A DNA stretch of 46,905 nucleotides from a virus. This document shows, piece after piece, positions 39,688-46,905 of the stretch (its first letter is position 1; each line of letters opens with the position of its first letter). Position numbers and translations under genes: made by a program. The notes below the pieces were generated by a model that was given only the letters and a program-made list of their open reading frames with translations, ran no database searches and was not told where the DNA came from. The DNA is taken from positions 1 to 46,905 of the IMG/VR virus record IMGVR_UViG_3300017605_000804; one strand, 5' to 3'.

Positions 39688-39708
39688 GCTCTCCTCCTGT
39701 TGTGGCGC

Positions 39709-39831
39709 CTAGTCCTGGTCGTCTGCTTCGTTGTCGGGCTCGACCTCATCGGGAGCGTCGATGGTCATGTATTCCTCGTCGGCGACGAGACGGTTCGCCG
39801 CCTCTTCGAGGATGTCGTCGGGCAAAGTCAT
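39709..39831 (-). CDS. small acidic protein, 40 aa
   Basis: MTLPDDILEEAANRLVADEE, ending DNEADDQD. GGAAGG lies upstream of the ATG and the start overlaps the 56-aa gene's stop. Very acidic; function unknown. Confidence 0.55.
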   Translation of the reverse strand: MTLPDDILEEAANRLVADEEYMTIDAPDEVEPDNEADDQD

Positions 39832-39998
39832 TCTTGCGTCCTTCCAAAATTGAGCACCGCGCGAGCCCAGTTCGGCAGGTCATCCACGGTGTTCGCCTTG
39901 CGTGCCGCCGCGAGCAGTTCGCCCATCTGCGGACCGTCCTCCTCAAGGTTGAGGATGGTCTTGATCTGGGCGCATGCGCGGGACATTTCGGGTGTCAT
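39828..39998 (-). CDS. small helical protein, 56 aa
   Basis: MTPEMSRACAQIKTILNLEE, ending ARAVLNFGRTQE. Both ends overlap neighbours by ATGA, which supports it. Function unknown. Confidence 0.6.
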   Translation of the reverse strand: MTPEMSRACAQIKTILNLEEDGPQMGELLAAARKANTVDDLPNWARAVLNFGRTQE

Positions 39999-42895
39999 GG
40001 TTGTGCTTCCTCAACAAGAGTGGCAGTTCGATTCAGGATCACATACTCGGTCTGGCCATCCAGCTTCGATCCTTTACCACGATAGTCACCGGGAATGTAG
40101 ATGGCGTCATAGCCGAGCAGCGCCGCCACCCGGCCGAGATCGCCAGCGATCTGGCTCCGCGGTCCTTGCCGTGCCGCGAGCGCCGCATACTTGTCGATGA
40201 TCGCTTTGATGGCCTTGGTGTCAGTTGGATCGACCTTGTCCAGCTCGGCCTGTCGCTGATCGGCCAGGTTTGCCGCAGTTGCCGTAATACCTGTTCGCGG
40301 CCGCAGCTTCAGCAAGTCAGCATACGAAATCACCCTAGCGTCGCGGCGCAACCCGATCCGCAGCATCGTCGCCTCTTCACCGTACCGTTTGGCGGTCTCA
40401 CGCTGCGGTGATGTGTACGTGCCCGACCCGTAGACGCCGTTGCCGGGAAACAGCGGACCAGTCCGGTATTCCTCATTGAGCTCCGCAGACTTCTTGTAAT
40501 GCAAAGACTTGACCGCACGGAACAGTTCGATCCCACCGTCACGGACATGCTCGTCCATCTCCCGCTTGGGTACCACCTTCGGCTTTCCGTTGAAGCCTTG
40601 AGCCTGCTGGACTGCGCCCAGCCAACGGTCTCCGCCACCGGTACCGTTGTAGCCGACGCCTTTCACCGCACCGTCATAGTCGAAGTCATCGACGATGGAG
40701 CGGCCCTTCACCACGCCTGGTTCGATCTGATGCGGAACAACTTCCATAACAGCGATCGGCGGTGACACGGACTCGTCGACACGGACAATGCGGTACTCCA
40801 TGTCGCGGCCACCGATCGCTTCCTTGACGCGCTCGTGGCCCAACGCCACATTGGTACCCGCAGGCGCGAGAATCTTGAACAGCATCGGCTTGCGCCCTTT
40901 GGGGATAGTGCCGTTGCGCTGCCGCCAGTCGATCGTCTGCCGAGCGCCCATCTCCTCAAAGGACATCGACTTGTATGCCGGATCGCTGTAGATCGCGCCC
41001 GGCACCAGCCGGCGGAAGTCGGCTTGCGATACCACGGCTCCACGCCACAGAACCGCGTCCTGCGTCAGCTTGCTGTCGGCAATCGCCGAGTCGAGATCAC
41101 GCGCAACTTGATCGAGGTCGATCGTTCCCACAGGGCCCTTGATCTCGCCGTGGACGTTTCGGCCCTTACGAAGCGAGCCGTTCACCCCATCGGCCACGAC
41201 ACCCACCGTGTACAAGTCCAACGCCCGGTTTTCGGCAACGGAAAGGCCAGGACGTAGCGGAGCCTTTGGGTTGCGGACCAGGTCTGTGCCCGATCCGCGG
41301 TGGGCGAAGTCGTCAGGCACCTTGGCACCACGGTGAATCAGGATGTCCCTGTACGGACGCGACCGGAAACGTCCCTCATCAACTTGCACCATTTCGCCCA
41401 GAGACGTCGCACCCAGCGTGACCGCACGTTTGGTGGGAGGCACCTTGGCTACTTCAGCCAGGTCGGCAAGTCGTTCGAGGTCGGCCGCTACGTCGAGCCC
41501 GTGGGCAATCATCATCTTGCGGTCGTGGACACGGTTCGGCTGTGCCCAGAATCCCTGCCCGGCGACCGCGCGGGCGTGCTCGTCTCGCTCGAACATGGCT
41601 GCCGCGCGAGCAAGCCGAATGGCTGTGGCCCGTGACGTAGGTTTCGACGGATTGCCGAGGTTCTCCCAGAACTTTCTGAACACTGGATCAAACGGGTTGT
41701 CGTCCCGGTATTGCATCAGCGCATGGCCGAACTGGGGCGGCTTGTCGTCCGGCATCCACCGCCGGACGTCGATTCCGTTGGCCTCACCCAGCTTGATGAG
41801 GTCGATGCGACCCTTATCGTTGATGTATGGCGGTATCTCCGTCTTCTTCTTCGTCAGGTCTGACGCCAGGAACCGCAACGTATCCGCATCCTCCTTGCGG
41901 CCGATGCTGTCGGCTTCCTTGCGCAGATGCTTGGCCACCGCCTTGCGGTCCTCGCCGTCGGCCAGCGCGGCGACCGCGCGCTCCAGCGGGCCGTTGTCGG
42001 CCGGTTCGCGGCGGCCCATGTTCTTCAACCGCTCAAGCAAGCCCTTGTACTCGTCGATACGTTTGAACTTCACGTCCGGCGCCACGGCGCCCAACGCGCG
42101 CAAGGCATCGATAATCTCGTCACGAGTTTTGTCAGTGTCCTTGGCCGCCTCGATGACGTCGTACTCGAGCGCGAGGGACCGGAGCCGATGAGCGTCGAGC
42201 TTGTCGAGACCGTCGTCCGGCCCGGTCGGCTTCGCCACCTTGCGCGCCTTCGCCGCGGCCTTCTTCGCCGGTGCCGGTGCCGGTGCCGCCGCCTTCTTCG
42301 CCGGCGCGACAGCCGCGGCCGGCTTCTTCGCCTTCGGGTCGAGGTGCGCCACCAGCTTCGCGGCAATCGAATCCTCGTCCTCGCCGCGGTCCAACTTGAT
42401 ACCGAGATCCCGCGCCGCCTTCACCAGCTGCGGACGCTTGAACAGATCGAACGGGTTGCGGTCCTTCTTCGGGTTGAACTCGGCGATCGCCTGCTGCAGC
42501 AGATCGAGCATCGGCCTGAACTTGCCCGCCAGCGGATGCGGCTTCAACCATCGCTTGTGCTTGCCCGGGTCGAACGCGCGCAGGTGCGGCCGCGTGAGCG
42601 TGATCTCATACAAGGCGGTGAACAGCACCAGCTCGAGCGTCTCGTCGTCCAGCTTCCGCAGCGCATCGACCGGGCGCGGCGGATCCGGCAGCCCACGCAG
42701 CACCGCGTTCGCCCGCTCCCGCAACCACGCATCCGATGTGACCGCGACCTCGCCCCAGCCTGACCGCACCTCGTTGTCGAACACATCCAATCCGGCGGAA
42801 TCATCCCCGTCGTCGTCGAGGGCGGGCAGCCGCGCCGCCTCCGCCGCGCGAAGCTGCAGCTCGTCATAGTCCAACTCCGCCAGCGACTTCATCAC
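39995..42895 (-). CDS. minor head protein with two ADP-ribosyltransferase-like domains
   Basis: 966 residues, directly after the portal. N-terminal helical head-protein-like part (1-190), a Lys/Ala/Pro linker (190-225), a helical middle (225-540), then two ART-like domains. Domain 1 (about 550-705): LWRG (Arg618), SMS (643-645) and DME (698-700), the R-S-E triad order. Domain 2 (about 787-962): LFRAV (Arg793), PGNGVYGSGTYTSP (817-830), LGYDAIYIPG and TEYVILNR (Glu950), also ART-like. Such proteins can be packaged and injected to modify host proteins with ADP-ribose. Start GTG 42895 or ATG 42892. Confidence 0.8.
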   Translation of the reverse strand: MMKSLAELDYDELQLRAAEAARLPALDDDGDDSAGLDVFDNEVRSGWGEVAVTSDAWLRERANAVLRGLPDPPRPVDALRKLDDETLELVLFTALYEITLTRPHLRAFDPGKHKRWLKPHPLAGKFRPMLDLLQQAIAEFNPKKDRNPFDLFKRPQLVKAARDLGIKLDRGEDEDSIAAKLVAHLDPKAKKPAAAVAPAKKAAAPAPAPAKKAAAKARKVAKPTGPDDGLDKLDAHRLRSLALEYDVIEAAKDTDKTRDEIIDALRALGAVAPDVKFKRIDEYKGLLERLKNMGRREPADNGPLERAVAALADGEDRKAVAKHLRKEADSIGRKEDADTLRFLASDLTKKKTEIPPYINDKGRIDLIKLGEANGIDVRRWMPDDKPPQFGHALMQYRDDNPFDPVFRKFWENLGNPSKPTSRATAIRLARAAAMFERDEHARAVAGQGFWAQPNRVHDRKMMIAHGLDVAADLERLADLAEVAKVPPTKRAVTLGATSLGEMVQVDEGRFRSRPYRDILIHRGAKVPDDFAHRGSGTDLVRNPKAPLRPGLSVAENRALDLYTVGVVADGVNGSLRKGRNVHGEIKGPVGTIDLDQVARDLDSAIADSKLTQDAVLWRGAVVSQADFRRLVPGAIYSDPAYKSMSFEEMGARQTIDWRQRNGTIPKGRKPMLFKILAPAGTNVALGHERVKEAIGGRDMEYRIVRVDESVSPPIAVMEVVPHQIEPGVVKGRSIVDDFDYDGAVKGVGYNGTGGGDRWLGAVQQAQGFNGKPKVVPKREMDEHVRDGGIELFRAVKSLHYKKSAELNEEYRTGPLFPGNGVYGSGTYTSPQRETAKRYGEEATMLRIGLRRDARVISYADLLKLRPRTGITATAANLADQRQAELDKVDPTDTKAIKAIIDKYAALAARQGPRSQIAGDLGRVAALLGYDAIYIPGDYRGKGSKLDGQTEYVILNRTATLVEEAQP

Positions 42896-44082
42896 AGCCC
42901 GCCGCCGTACTCGTAGCCGTCCTCTTCCGCCATAGGCATCGGCGGCCGGTGCTCATACTCACGCACCTCATCCACCGTCAAGAAAGGCTTACCACCCAAC
43001 GCGATCTGATGCGCCTGATACCTGGTGTAGGTGTCCGACTTCAACAGCGCGTCCAGGTTCGCACGCGCGCATGTCTGCGGCGGCAACGCCAACGTGAGCG
43101 TCTGCTCGAACTGGGCAACATCCGCACCAGGCCCGGGGAACTTCATCAGGTTCGCGACGTCCTGCTCAATGTTCGCGTACGTTCGCGAGCTGGTGGTGCC
43201 GCCCAGCCAGCCGACCGGCAGCTCGAAGATGAGCTCCAACTCGGTCAGCGTGAACTTGCGGGCCTCGACCATTTGCAGCTCTTCGGGATTCCACGACAGC
43301 GGCTGAAACTCGACAGTCGGGCCGAGGGCCGCGATGGTCCGGCTGGCTTGCGATTCCAGCCATGACGCCTTCGCCGCCTGCATGTCCTCCTTGGATGCGT
43401 CCGGGTTGTTGGTCCTCAGCACACCAGTCGGGACACCGTGCCGCGAAATCGACTGGGCCTGCTTCTGCTGCTCCGACGCCAGGTTCAAGGTGGACAGGTG
43501 CGCCTCGAGGACACCCAGCCCACGGACCGCGCCCGGCTCACCCGGCCGCTTGAAATGGATCACATCGCGGGAGCCGAGCCGCAGCCGGCCGATCGAATAC
43601 TCGAGTTCGCCCACCGGCAGCGGCGAATCCATGTACTCCGTGATGCGCCTGACGCCGGCCGACTGTGCCGGGACCGGCACCACCGCCGTCGGCCACCCGG
43701 TCCGGTCACGGGCGGCAACAAGCCACAGGCCGTTGCCGTGCCAGATGTAGTCCAAGGCGGTCGACGCGAATGTGGTCAGCCGGGTGTCGGGCGGGTTCGG
43801 CTGCTCGAGCAGCGGCGGCGTAGGGGTGATCAACACCTCTGGCTGGCGTGGCACCTTCCGGTAGCCGAACCACGGCAGCATTCCCAGCACGCCTGAACGG
43901 AACGTCGCGGCCCGCCACGCCCCGGGGATTTGCATCGCCCCGCGGTACGCGCTCGAGGTCGCCCAGTCCGGACCCAAATTGTCGGTGATGAAATAGTTGG
44001 CGGTCGCGTTGGTGATGGTGTCCTTCACGGTGATCTGCGTCGACCGTGTCTCCCCGCCCGCCACGAGCCGCCCGAGCCCCAT
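42892..44082 (-). CDS. HK97-type portal protein
   Basis: 396 residues. TGWPTAVVPVPAQSAGVRRI, DVIHFKRPGEPGAVRGLGVL, ISRHGVPTGVLRTN, ELELIFELPVGWLGG and a C-terminal LTVDEVREYEHRPPMP are the standard blocks of HK97 portals. It forms the DNA channel at one capsid vertex. TAATG overlap with the 81-aa gene. Confidence 0.9.
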   Translation of the reverse strand: MGLGRLVAGGETRSTQITVKDTITNATANYFITDNLGPDWATSSAYRGAMQIPGAWRAATFRSGVLGMLPWFGYRKVPRQPEVLITPTPPLLEQPNPPDTRLTTFASTALDYIWHGNGLWLVAARDRTGWPTAVVPVPAQSAGVRRITEYMDSPLPVGELEYSIGRLRLGSRDVIHFKRPGEPGAVRGLGVLEAHLSTLNLASEQQKQAQSISRHGVPTGVLRTNNPDASKEDMQAAKASWLESQASRTIAALGPTVEFQPLSWNPEELQMVEARKFTLTELELIFELPVGWLGGTTSSRTYANIEQDVANLMKFPGPGADVAQFEQTLTLALPPQTCARANLDALLKSDTYTRYQAHQIALGGKPFLTVDEVREYEHRPPMPMAEEDGYEYGGGL

Positions 44083-44327
44083 TAGATCTTGCCGCCCTCA
44101 CGGAGCATGGACACCGCCACGACCAGAACCCCGGCAACGATCATCGTGACTGCCTCGCCGAACTTCAGGTAGGTGCCATACAAGCCGAGGCCGGCACCCG
44201 CCAACTGGGCGAGCGTGTGGAACGACGGGACCACGCTGAGGCGTAGCGCCCGGGTTTTACGGCGCGGAACCTCTTGCCCCTGGGGGATCACTGCCGTGGC
44301 ATCGACGGCGGACTCGAACGTCGTCAT
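44082..44327 (-). CDS. membrane-associated protein, 81 aa
   Basis: MTTFESAVDATAVIPQGQEV then two hydrophobic stretches (LAQLAGAGLGLYGTYL; AVTMIVAGVLVVAVSML). GGGAG precedes the ATG. Unusual in a head operon and likely a passenger or an injection/channel component. GTACGGCGTA occurs twice, 16 bp apart, just upstream. Confidence 0.6.
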   Translation of the reverse strand: MTTFESAVDATAVIPQGQEVPRRKTRALRLSVVPSFHTLAQLAGAGLGLYGTYLKFGEAVTMIVAGVLVVAVSMLREGGKI

Positions 44328-44435
44328 AGGGGGCTCCCTCACCTCTGGAAACACTGTACGGCGTAAACAGCGTACGGCGTAGAGAGAGGACGGGTGACGC
44401 GCAGGCCGAGGCGGCTAGACCCGCCCACGTATCGT

Positions 44436-44678
44436 GTGACGCATGCAGGTCACTCCTTCGACTCATCGATCGGGCGCGAGATCGACGTGCACCTGCCCGA
44501 CAGCCCGAACGCAACCAAAGGGCGGCTCGTGGCTGCGAAGGTCGCGGTAGACGGCAGCGCAGTTTGCCTGACCGTGGAGGTGCCCGACGGAAGCATCACG
44601 TTCCCGCCGGTGACCGACCTGGCCGGGCTCCCCTTCCACGAGGCCACACTTGCCCGTGTCCGGGCACAACGGACCTGA
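44436..44678 (+). CDS. plus-strand moron between terminase and portal, 80 aa
   Basis: GTG start, VTHAGHSFDSSIGREIDVHL; ends FHEATLARVRAQRT. Third positions are strongly GC-biased, which supports coding. The frame is open from 44394, but the sequence there is less convincing. It converges on the large terminase gene with 12 bp between stops. No family recognised; a lysogeny-expressed passenger is the simplest reading. Confidence 0.5.
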   Translation: MTHAGHSFDSSIGREIDVHLPDSPNATKGRLVAAKVAVDGSAVCLTVEVPDGSITFPPVTDLAGLPFHEATLARVRAQRT

Positions 44679-44690
44679 CGCCACCCTCGG

Positions 44691-46211
44691 CTAGACCACC
44701 CAGGGCTTCTGCAGAGCCTTCGGCTTCGGCCGGGCCAGCCACAGATGCGACCCCAGCCGGGCGTTCGTCACCGTCACCACCGGGCCGATGTTCACCGTCG
44801 ACAACTTCCGCGCCCACCCAATCTGGCCATGCTCGCCGACCTTCGCCTGCACATTCGGGATCGCCAAATCCAGCGGCTCCTGACCGACATGCCGCAGCGG
44901 CGACGCCGGCTTCCGGTTGAACACATCAATGAACTGCCCGACCGCATCCGACACCAGCTGCCCGTCGAGCAACAGCAGCCCACCCCGCGGAATCTCCGGC
45001 ACCTTCGCCTCGTCCTCGACCCGGCCGGTCAGCGCCTTCACCGCCGCCACATCCAGCACCCGGATTCCCTTGCCCGCCAACTGATCCAGGAACGCGTGCA
45101 CCCCGTTACGTTTGTCGATCACCCACAGCACCGGGTCCAACGCCTCATGCAAAATGCCGGCCCGGTCGACCATCCAATCCACATCCGGGGCGTAGTCGAC
45201 AACCCGCACCAGCTCCAGCCCATCGGCCCGCCAGCCGTGCACACCGATCGTCCCGTACTCCCGCATCGGCGTCATATCCAGCGACAACACCACATCAGAG
45301 CCCGGCGCAAGCCGCGACGTCACATCAAGCATCGTCTTCCACTTCGACGGCGACAGCGCGGCGTTCGCCGCCAACTCCGGCCAGATCCCCATGCACTCCG
45401 TCTGGAACTTCTCATCGCCAAGGATCTTCCGCAGGTGCCGCAGCCGCTCAAGGCTGATGCGGATCCCGAGCCCAGGATTCGCCTTCGCCAGCGCCACCAG
45501 GTCGTCGAGGTCGGCGCCTTTGTCGACACCCCACTCCACATACGACAGACCGCTGTCGCCCTCCTGCGCCCGGGCGCGGACGGTGCAAAGATGCTGGTCA
45601 CCGAACTGCGGAACCGTGCTGAAATACCAGAGCTGCGCGAAGTCGCGTGCCAGCAACGTCGGCACCAGCGAGGCGATCTGCTCCGGGTTGAGCTCAAGCG
45701 ACTCGTCCAGGATGACGAGGTCGCCGGTGAGACCGCGGCCGCCTGCGGCAGTTCTGGTCTTGAACTCGACGGTGGCCCCGGTCAGCAGGGTGATCGAAAA
45801 GTCTGAGTCGTTGATCGGCCTGCATCGGCGCGCCAAGTCCGGCGTGGACTCGACCAGCGCCCGGACACGGGAGAACGTCGACTGAGCGGTGTCCAACCGG
45901 TGCGCGGCGTAGATCGTCTTCGCGTTGCCCCACACGAACAGCGACGCCAGGATCAGCGCCTCGATCACCGCGCCCTTGCCGTTCTGCCGCTGGACAATGA
46001 CCGTGTTCTCGAAGCTGGCCCAGTTCAGGTCTGCGCGCAGCCCGCAGCCGTTGCGGATGCAGCCTTCCTGCCACTCGTCGAGCTTCCCGCCGGCCGCCTC
46101 GTAGATGTCGATCGCATCCTGCGCCCGGCTCGAGGTCATCGACGGCGTGAGCACGAACCGCGGTGGCACGTCCCCGAAGTCGACAGGCGCGTCGAGGACG
46201 GCGGTACTCAT
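44691..46211 (-). CDS. terminase large subunit
   Basis: 506 residues. The ATPase has a phage-type Walker A (RQNGKGA, 75-81) and Walker B (VILDE, 166-170). A C-terminal nuclease follows, with VVLSLDMTPMREYGTIGVH near 305 and LWVIDKRNGVHAFL. It drives DNA packaging and cuts concatemers. Preceded by the small subunit, followed by the portal. Confidence 0.95.
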   Translation of the reverse strand: MSTAVLDAPVDFGDVPPRFVLTPSMTSSRAQDAIDIYEAAGGKLDEWQEGCIRNGCGLRADLNWASFENTVIVQRQNGKGAVIEALILASLFVWGNAKTIYAAHRLDTAQSTFSRVRALVESTPDLARRCRPINDSDFSITLLTGATVEFKTRTAAGGRGLTGDLVILDESLELNPEQIASLVPTLLARDFAQLWYFSTVPQFGDQHLCTVRARAQEGDSGLSYVEWGVDKGADLDDLVALAKANPGLGIRISLERLRHLRKILGDEKFQTECMGIWPELAANAALSPSKWKTMLDVTSRLAPGSDVVLSLDMTPMREYGTIGVHGWRADGLELVRVVDYAPDVDWMVDRAGILHEALDPVLWVIDKRNGVHAFLDQLAGKGIRVLDVAAVKALTGRVEDEAKVPEIPRGGLLLLDGQLVSDAVGQFIDVFNRKPASPLRHVGQEPLDLAIPNVQAKVGEHGQIGWARKLSTVNIGPVVTVTNARLGSHLWLARPKPKALQKPWVV

Positions 46212-46213
46212 CG

Positions 46214-46651
46214 TCAGGCAGCTTTCGAGATGATGTTGTCGAGCGCACGCTGCGCCGCACGCAGCCGGATCTCATCCACCGGCCCGGCCGGGCCGTTCGG
46301 GACCTCGGTCAACTGCATCAGCAGCTTGCGCAGCTCGGCCACCGCCGCCGGCACCGCCCCGGTCTCATCCACGCGCCGGGCCAGCTGCACAGCGATCAGG
46401 CACAGCAGGCGGCGCGGGTCGCCCTCCTGGTACGGCAGCGCGTCGACGAACACCTGCACCGCCGCCTGGATCGGCCCGGCACCCTCGTGGCCCGGCACGG
46501 ACGCTACCGGCATCGAGGGCACTACCGCCGCGGCGATCGTCGTGGCTGCGTCCGCCCGCACCTCCGTGCATGTCTTCGCGGTGCACAGCGAGTGGTCGCC
46601 CTTGTTGTGCCTGCGCACCCGGCGCATCCGCTCCGCATCAGACGATGCCAC
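46214..46651 (-). CDS. probable terminase small subunit
   Basis: 145 residues from GTG 46651 (GGAGG upstream). VASSDAERMRRVRRHNKGDH then CTAKTCTEVR and helical repeats (RLLCLIAVQLARRVDETGAV). Its place immediately before TerL and at the genome end makes it the small subunit candidate; the DNA-binding fold is not clear by eye. The frame can be extended to 46711. Confidence 0.65.
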   Translation of the reverse strand: MASSDAERMRRVRRHNKGDHSLCTAKTCTEVRADAATTIAAAVVPSMPVASVPGHEGAGPIQAAVQVFVDALPYQEGDPRRLLCLIAVQLARRVDETGAVPAAVAELRKLLMQLTEVPNGPAGPVDEIRLRAAQRALDNIISKAA

Positions 46652-46905
46652 CGTTCGCCACCCCCTCCACCGAACGCAGACTACCCAGGGTAACGTTCGC
46701 AGGTCGCTCACTCTCCGTCACGCCCGGAAACCGTTGCGGGACAACAACTTTGCCCCACTCAAAACCGTTGCAGCACAACGAATCCCGCCACCACCTGCAC
46801 AAACGAACGCCCGACCTGAAACCCGTTGCGCCACAACAAAAACGCGATCCCCAAAACCGTTGCAGCACAACGGAATTTTCCGAACGAACTAGAGAAAACG
46901 GCCAA
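46652..46905. other. right genome-end non-coding region
   Basis: Upstream region of the terminase genes. Besides the four motifs I see no gene. TAGTCT near 46677-46682 on the minus strand could be a late promoter -10, but no convincing -35 goes with it. Confidence 0.45.
46731..46873. repeat. right-end array of four 17-bp motifs
   Basis: CCGTTG-N5-CAAC-type motifs at 46731-46747, 46765-46781, 46823-46839 and 46857-46873, with steps of 34, 58 and 34 bp. The last reads CCGTTGCAGCACAACGG, a palindrome apart from its five-base centre. All point the same way and opposite to the left-end pair, so the six motifs face the joined ends from both sides. Confidence 0.85.

Noticed and set aside
1-46905. 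Integrated prophage with host flanks
   Set aside because: Only one tRNA-derived att core is found, in the middle next to integrase, and both ends carry phage packaging-region features.

Overview
The window reads as an essentially complete genome of a temperate, siphovirus-type actinobacteriophage. Evidence is the high-GC coding sequence, HK97-type head genes, tail genes with a frameshifted chaperone, a lysis cassette, a tyrosine integrase with a tRNA-Leu-derived attP, and repressor/Cro-like genes. The attP lies in the middle, not at the ends, so this is virion or circular-form DNA and not an integrated prophage. The left end finishes with a Walker-A fragment and an HNH gene. The right end begins with small and large terminase. 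Joining the ends gives the common HNH-TerS-TerL order, so the window ends probably lie near cos. The host is a high-GC actinobacterium with a tRNA-Leu(UAA) attB; the genus cannot be fixed from the sequence.

Layout. (1) 16.8 kb down to 0.2 kb, minus strand: a long early operon, almost every gene joined to the next by ATGA/GTGA overlaps. It carries an excisionase-like protein, an alanine-tetrad repeat protein, many small proteins, a NUDIX hydrolase, a RecD/Dda-type helicase, a Zn/HNH cassette, an XF1762-type acetyltransferase, a DUF2303 protein, a Cas4/RecB-type nuclease, a probable ssDNA-binding-type protein, a prim-pol/helicase, a RuvC-like resolvase and an HNH nuclease. (2) 17.0-19.5 kb: the immunity/integration switch, with divergent Cro-like and repressor genes, TGTCA-N4-TGACA operators, integrase and attP. 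(3) 19.5-23.2 kb: an accessory region with a second operator family (GCCTCGGTATCGAGGC), a promoter with its operator in the spacer, and a rightward operon of small genes plus a DUF2637-like membrane protein. Every intergenic gap of that operon has a hairpin and it ends in a strong terminator. (4) 46.7 kb down to 23.4 kb, minus strand: the late operon. Order is TerS, TerL, portal, a 966-residue minor head protein with two ADP-ribosyltransferase-like domains, protease, capsid, a glycosyltransferase-methyltransferase fusion, a second glycosyltransferase, connectors, an EndoVII-like HNH, tail tube, tail chaperones, tape measure, minor tail proteins, endolysin-like protein, holin-like proteins and a tRNA with an odd anticodon loop. 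Two small plus-strand genes interrupt it.

Most noteworthy are the dual-ART virion protein, the virion-decoration pair, the HNH cassette bounded by perfect 27-bp direct repeats, six palindromic 17-bp motifs with 34-bp phasing at the genome ends, the hairpin-punctuated accessory operon, two independent operator systems, and the tRNA with a six-nucleotide anticodon loop. Functional names rest on motif recognition by eye; no database search was run.
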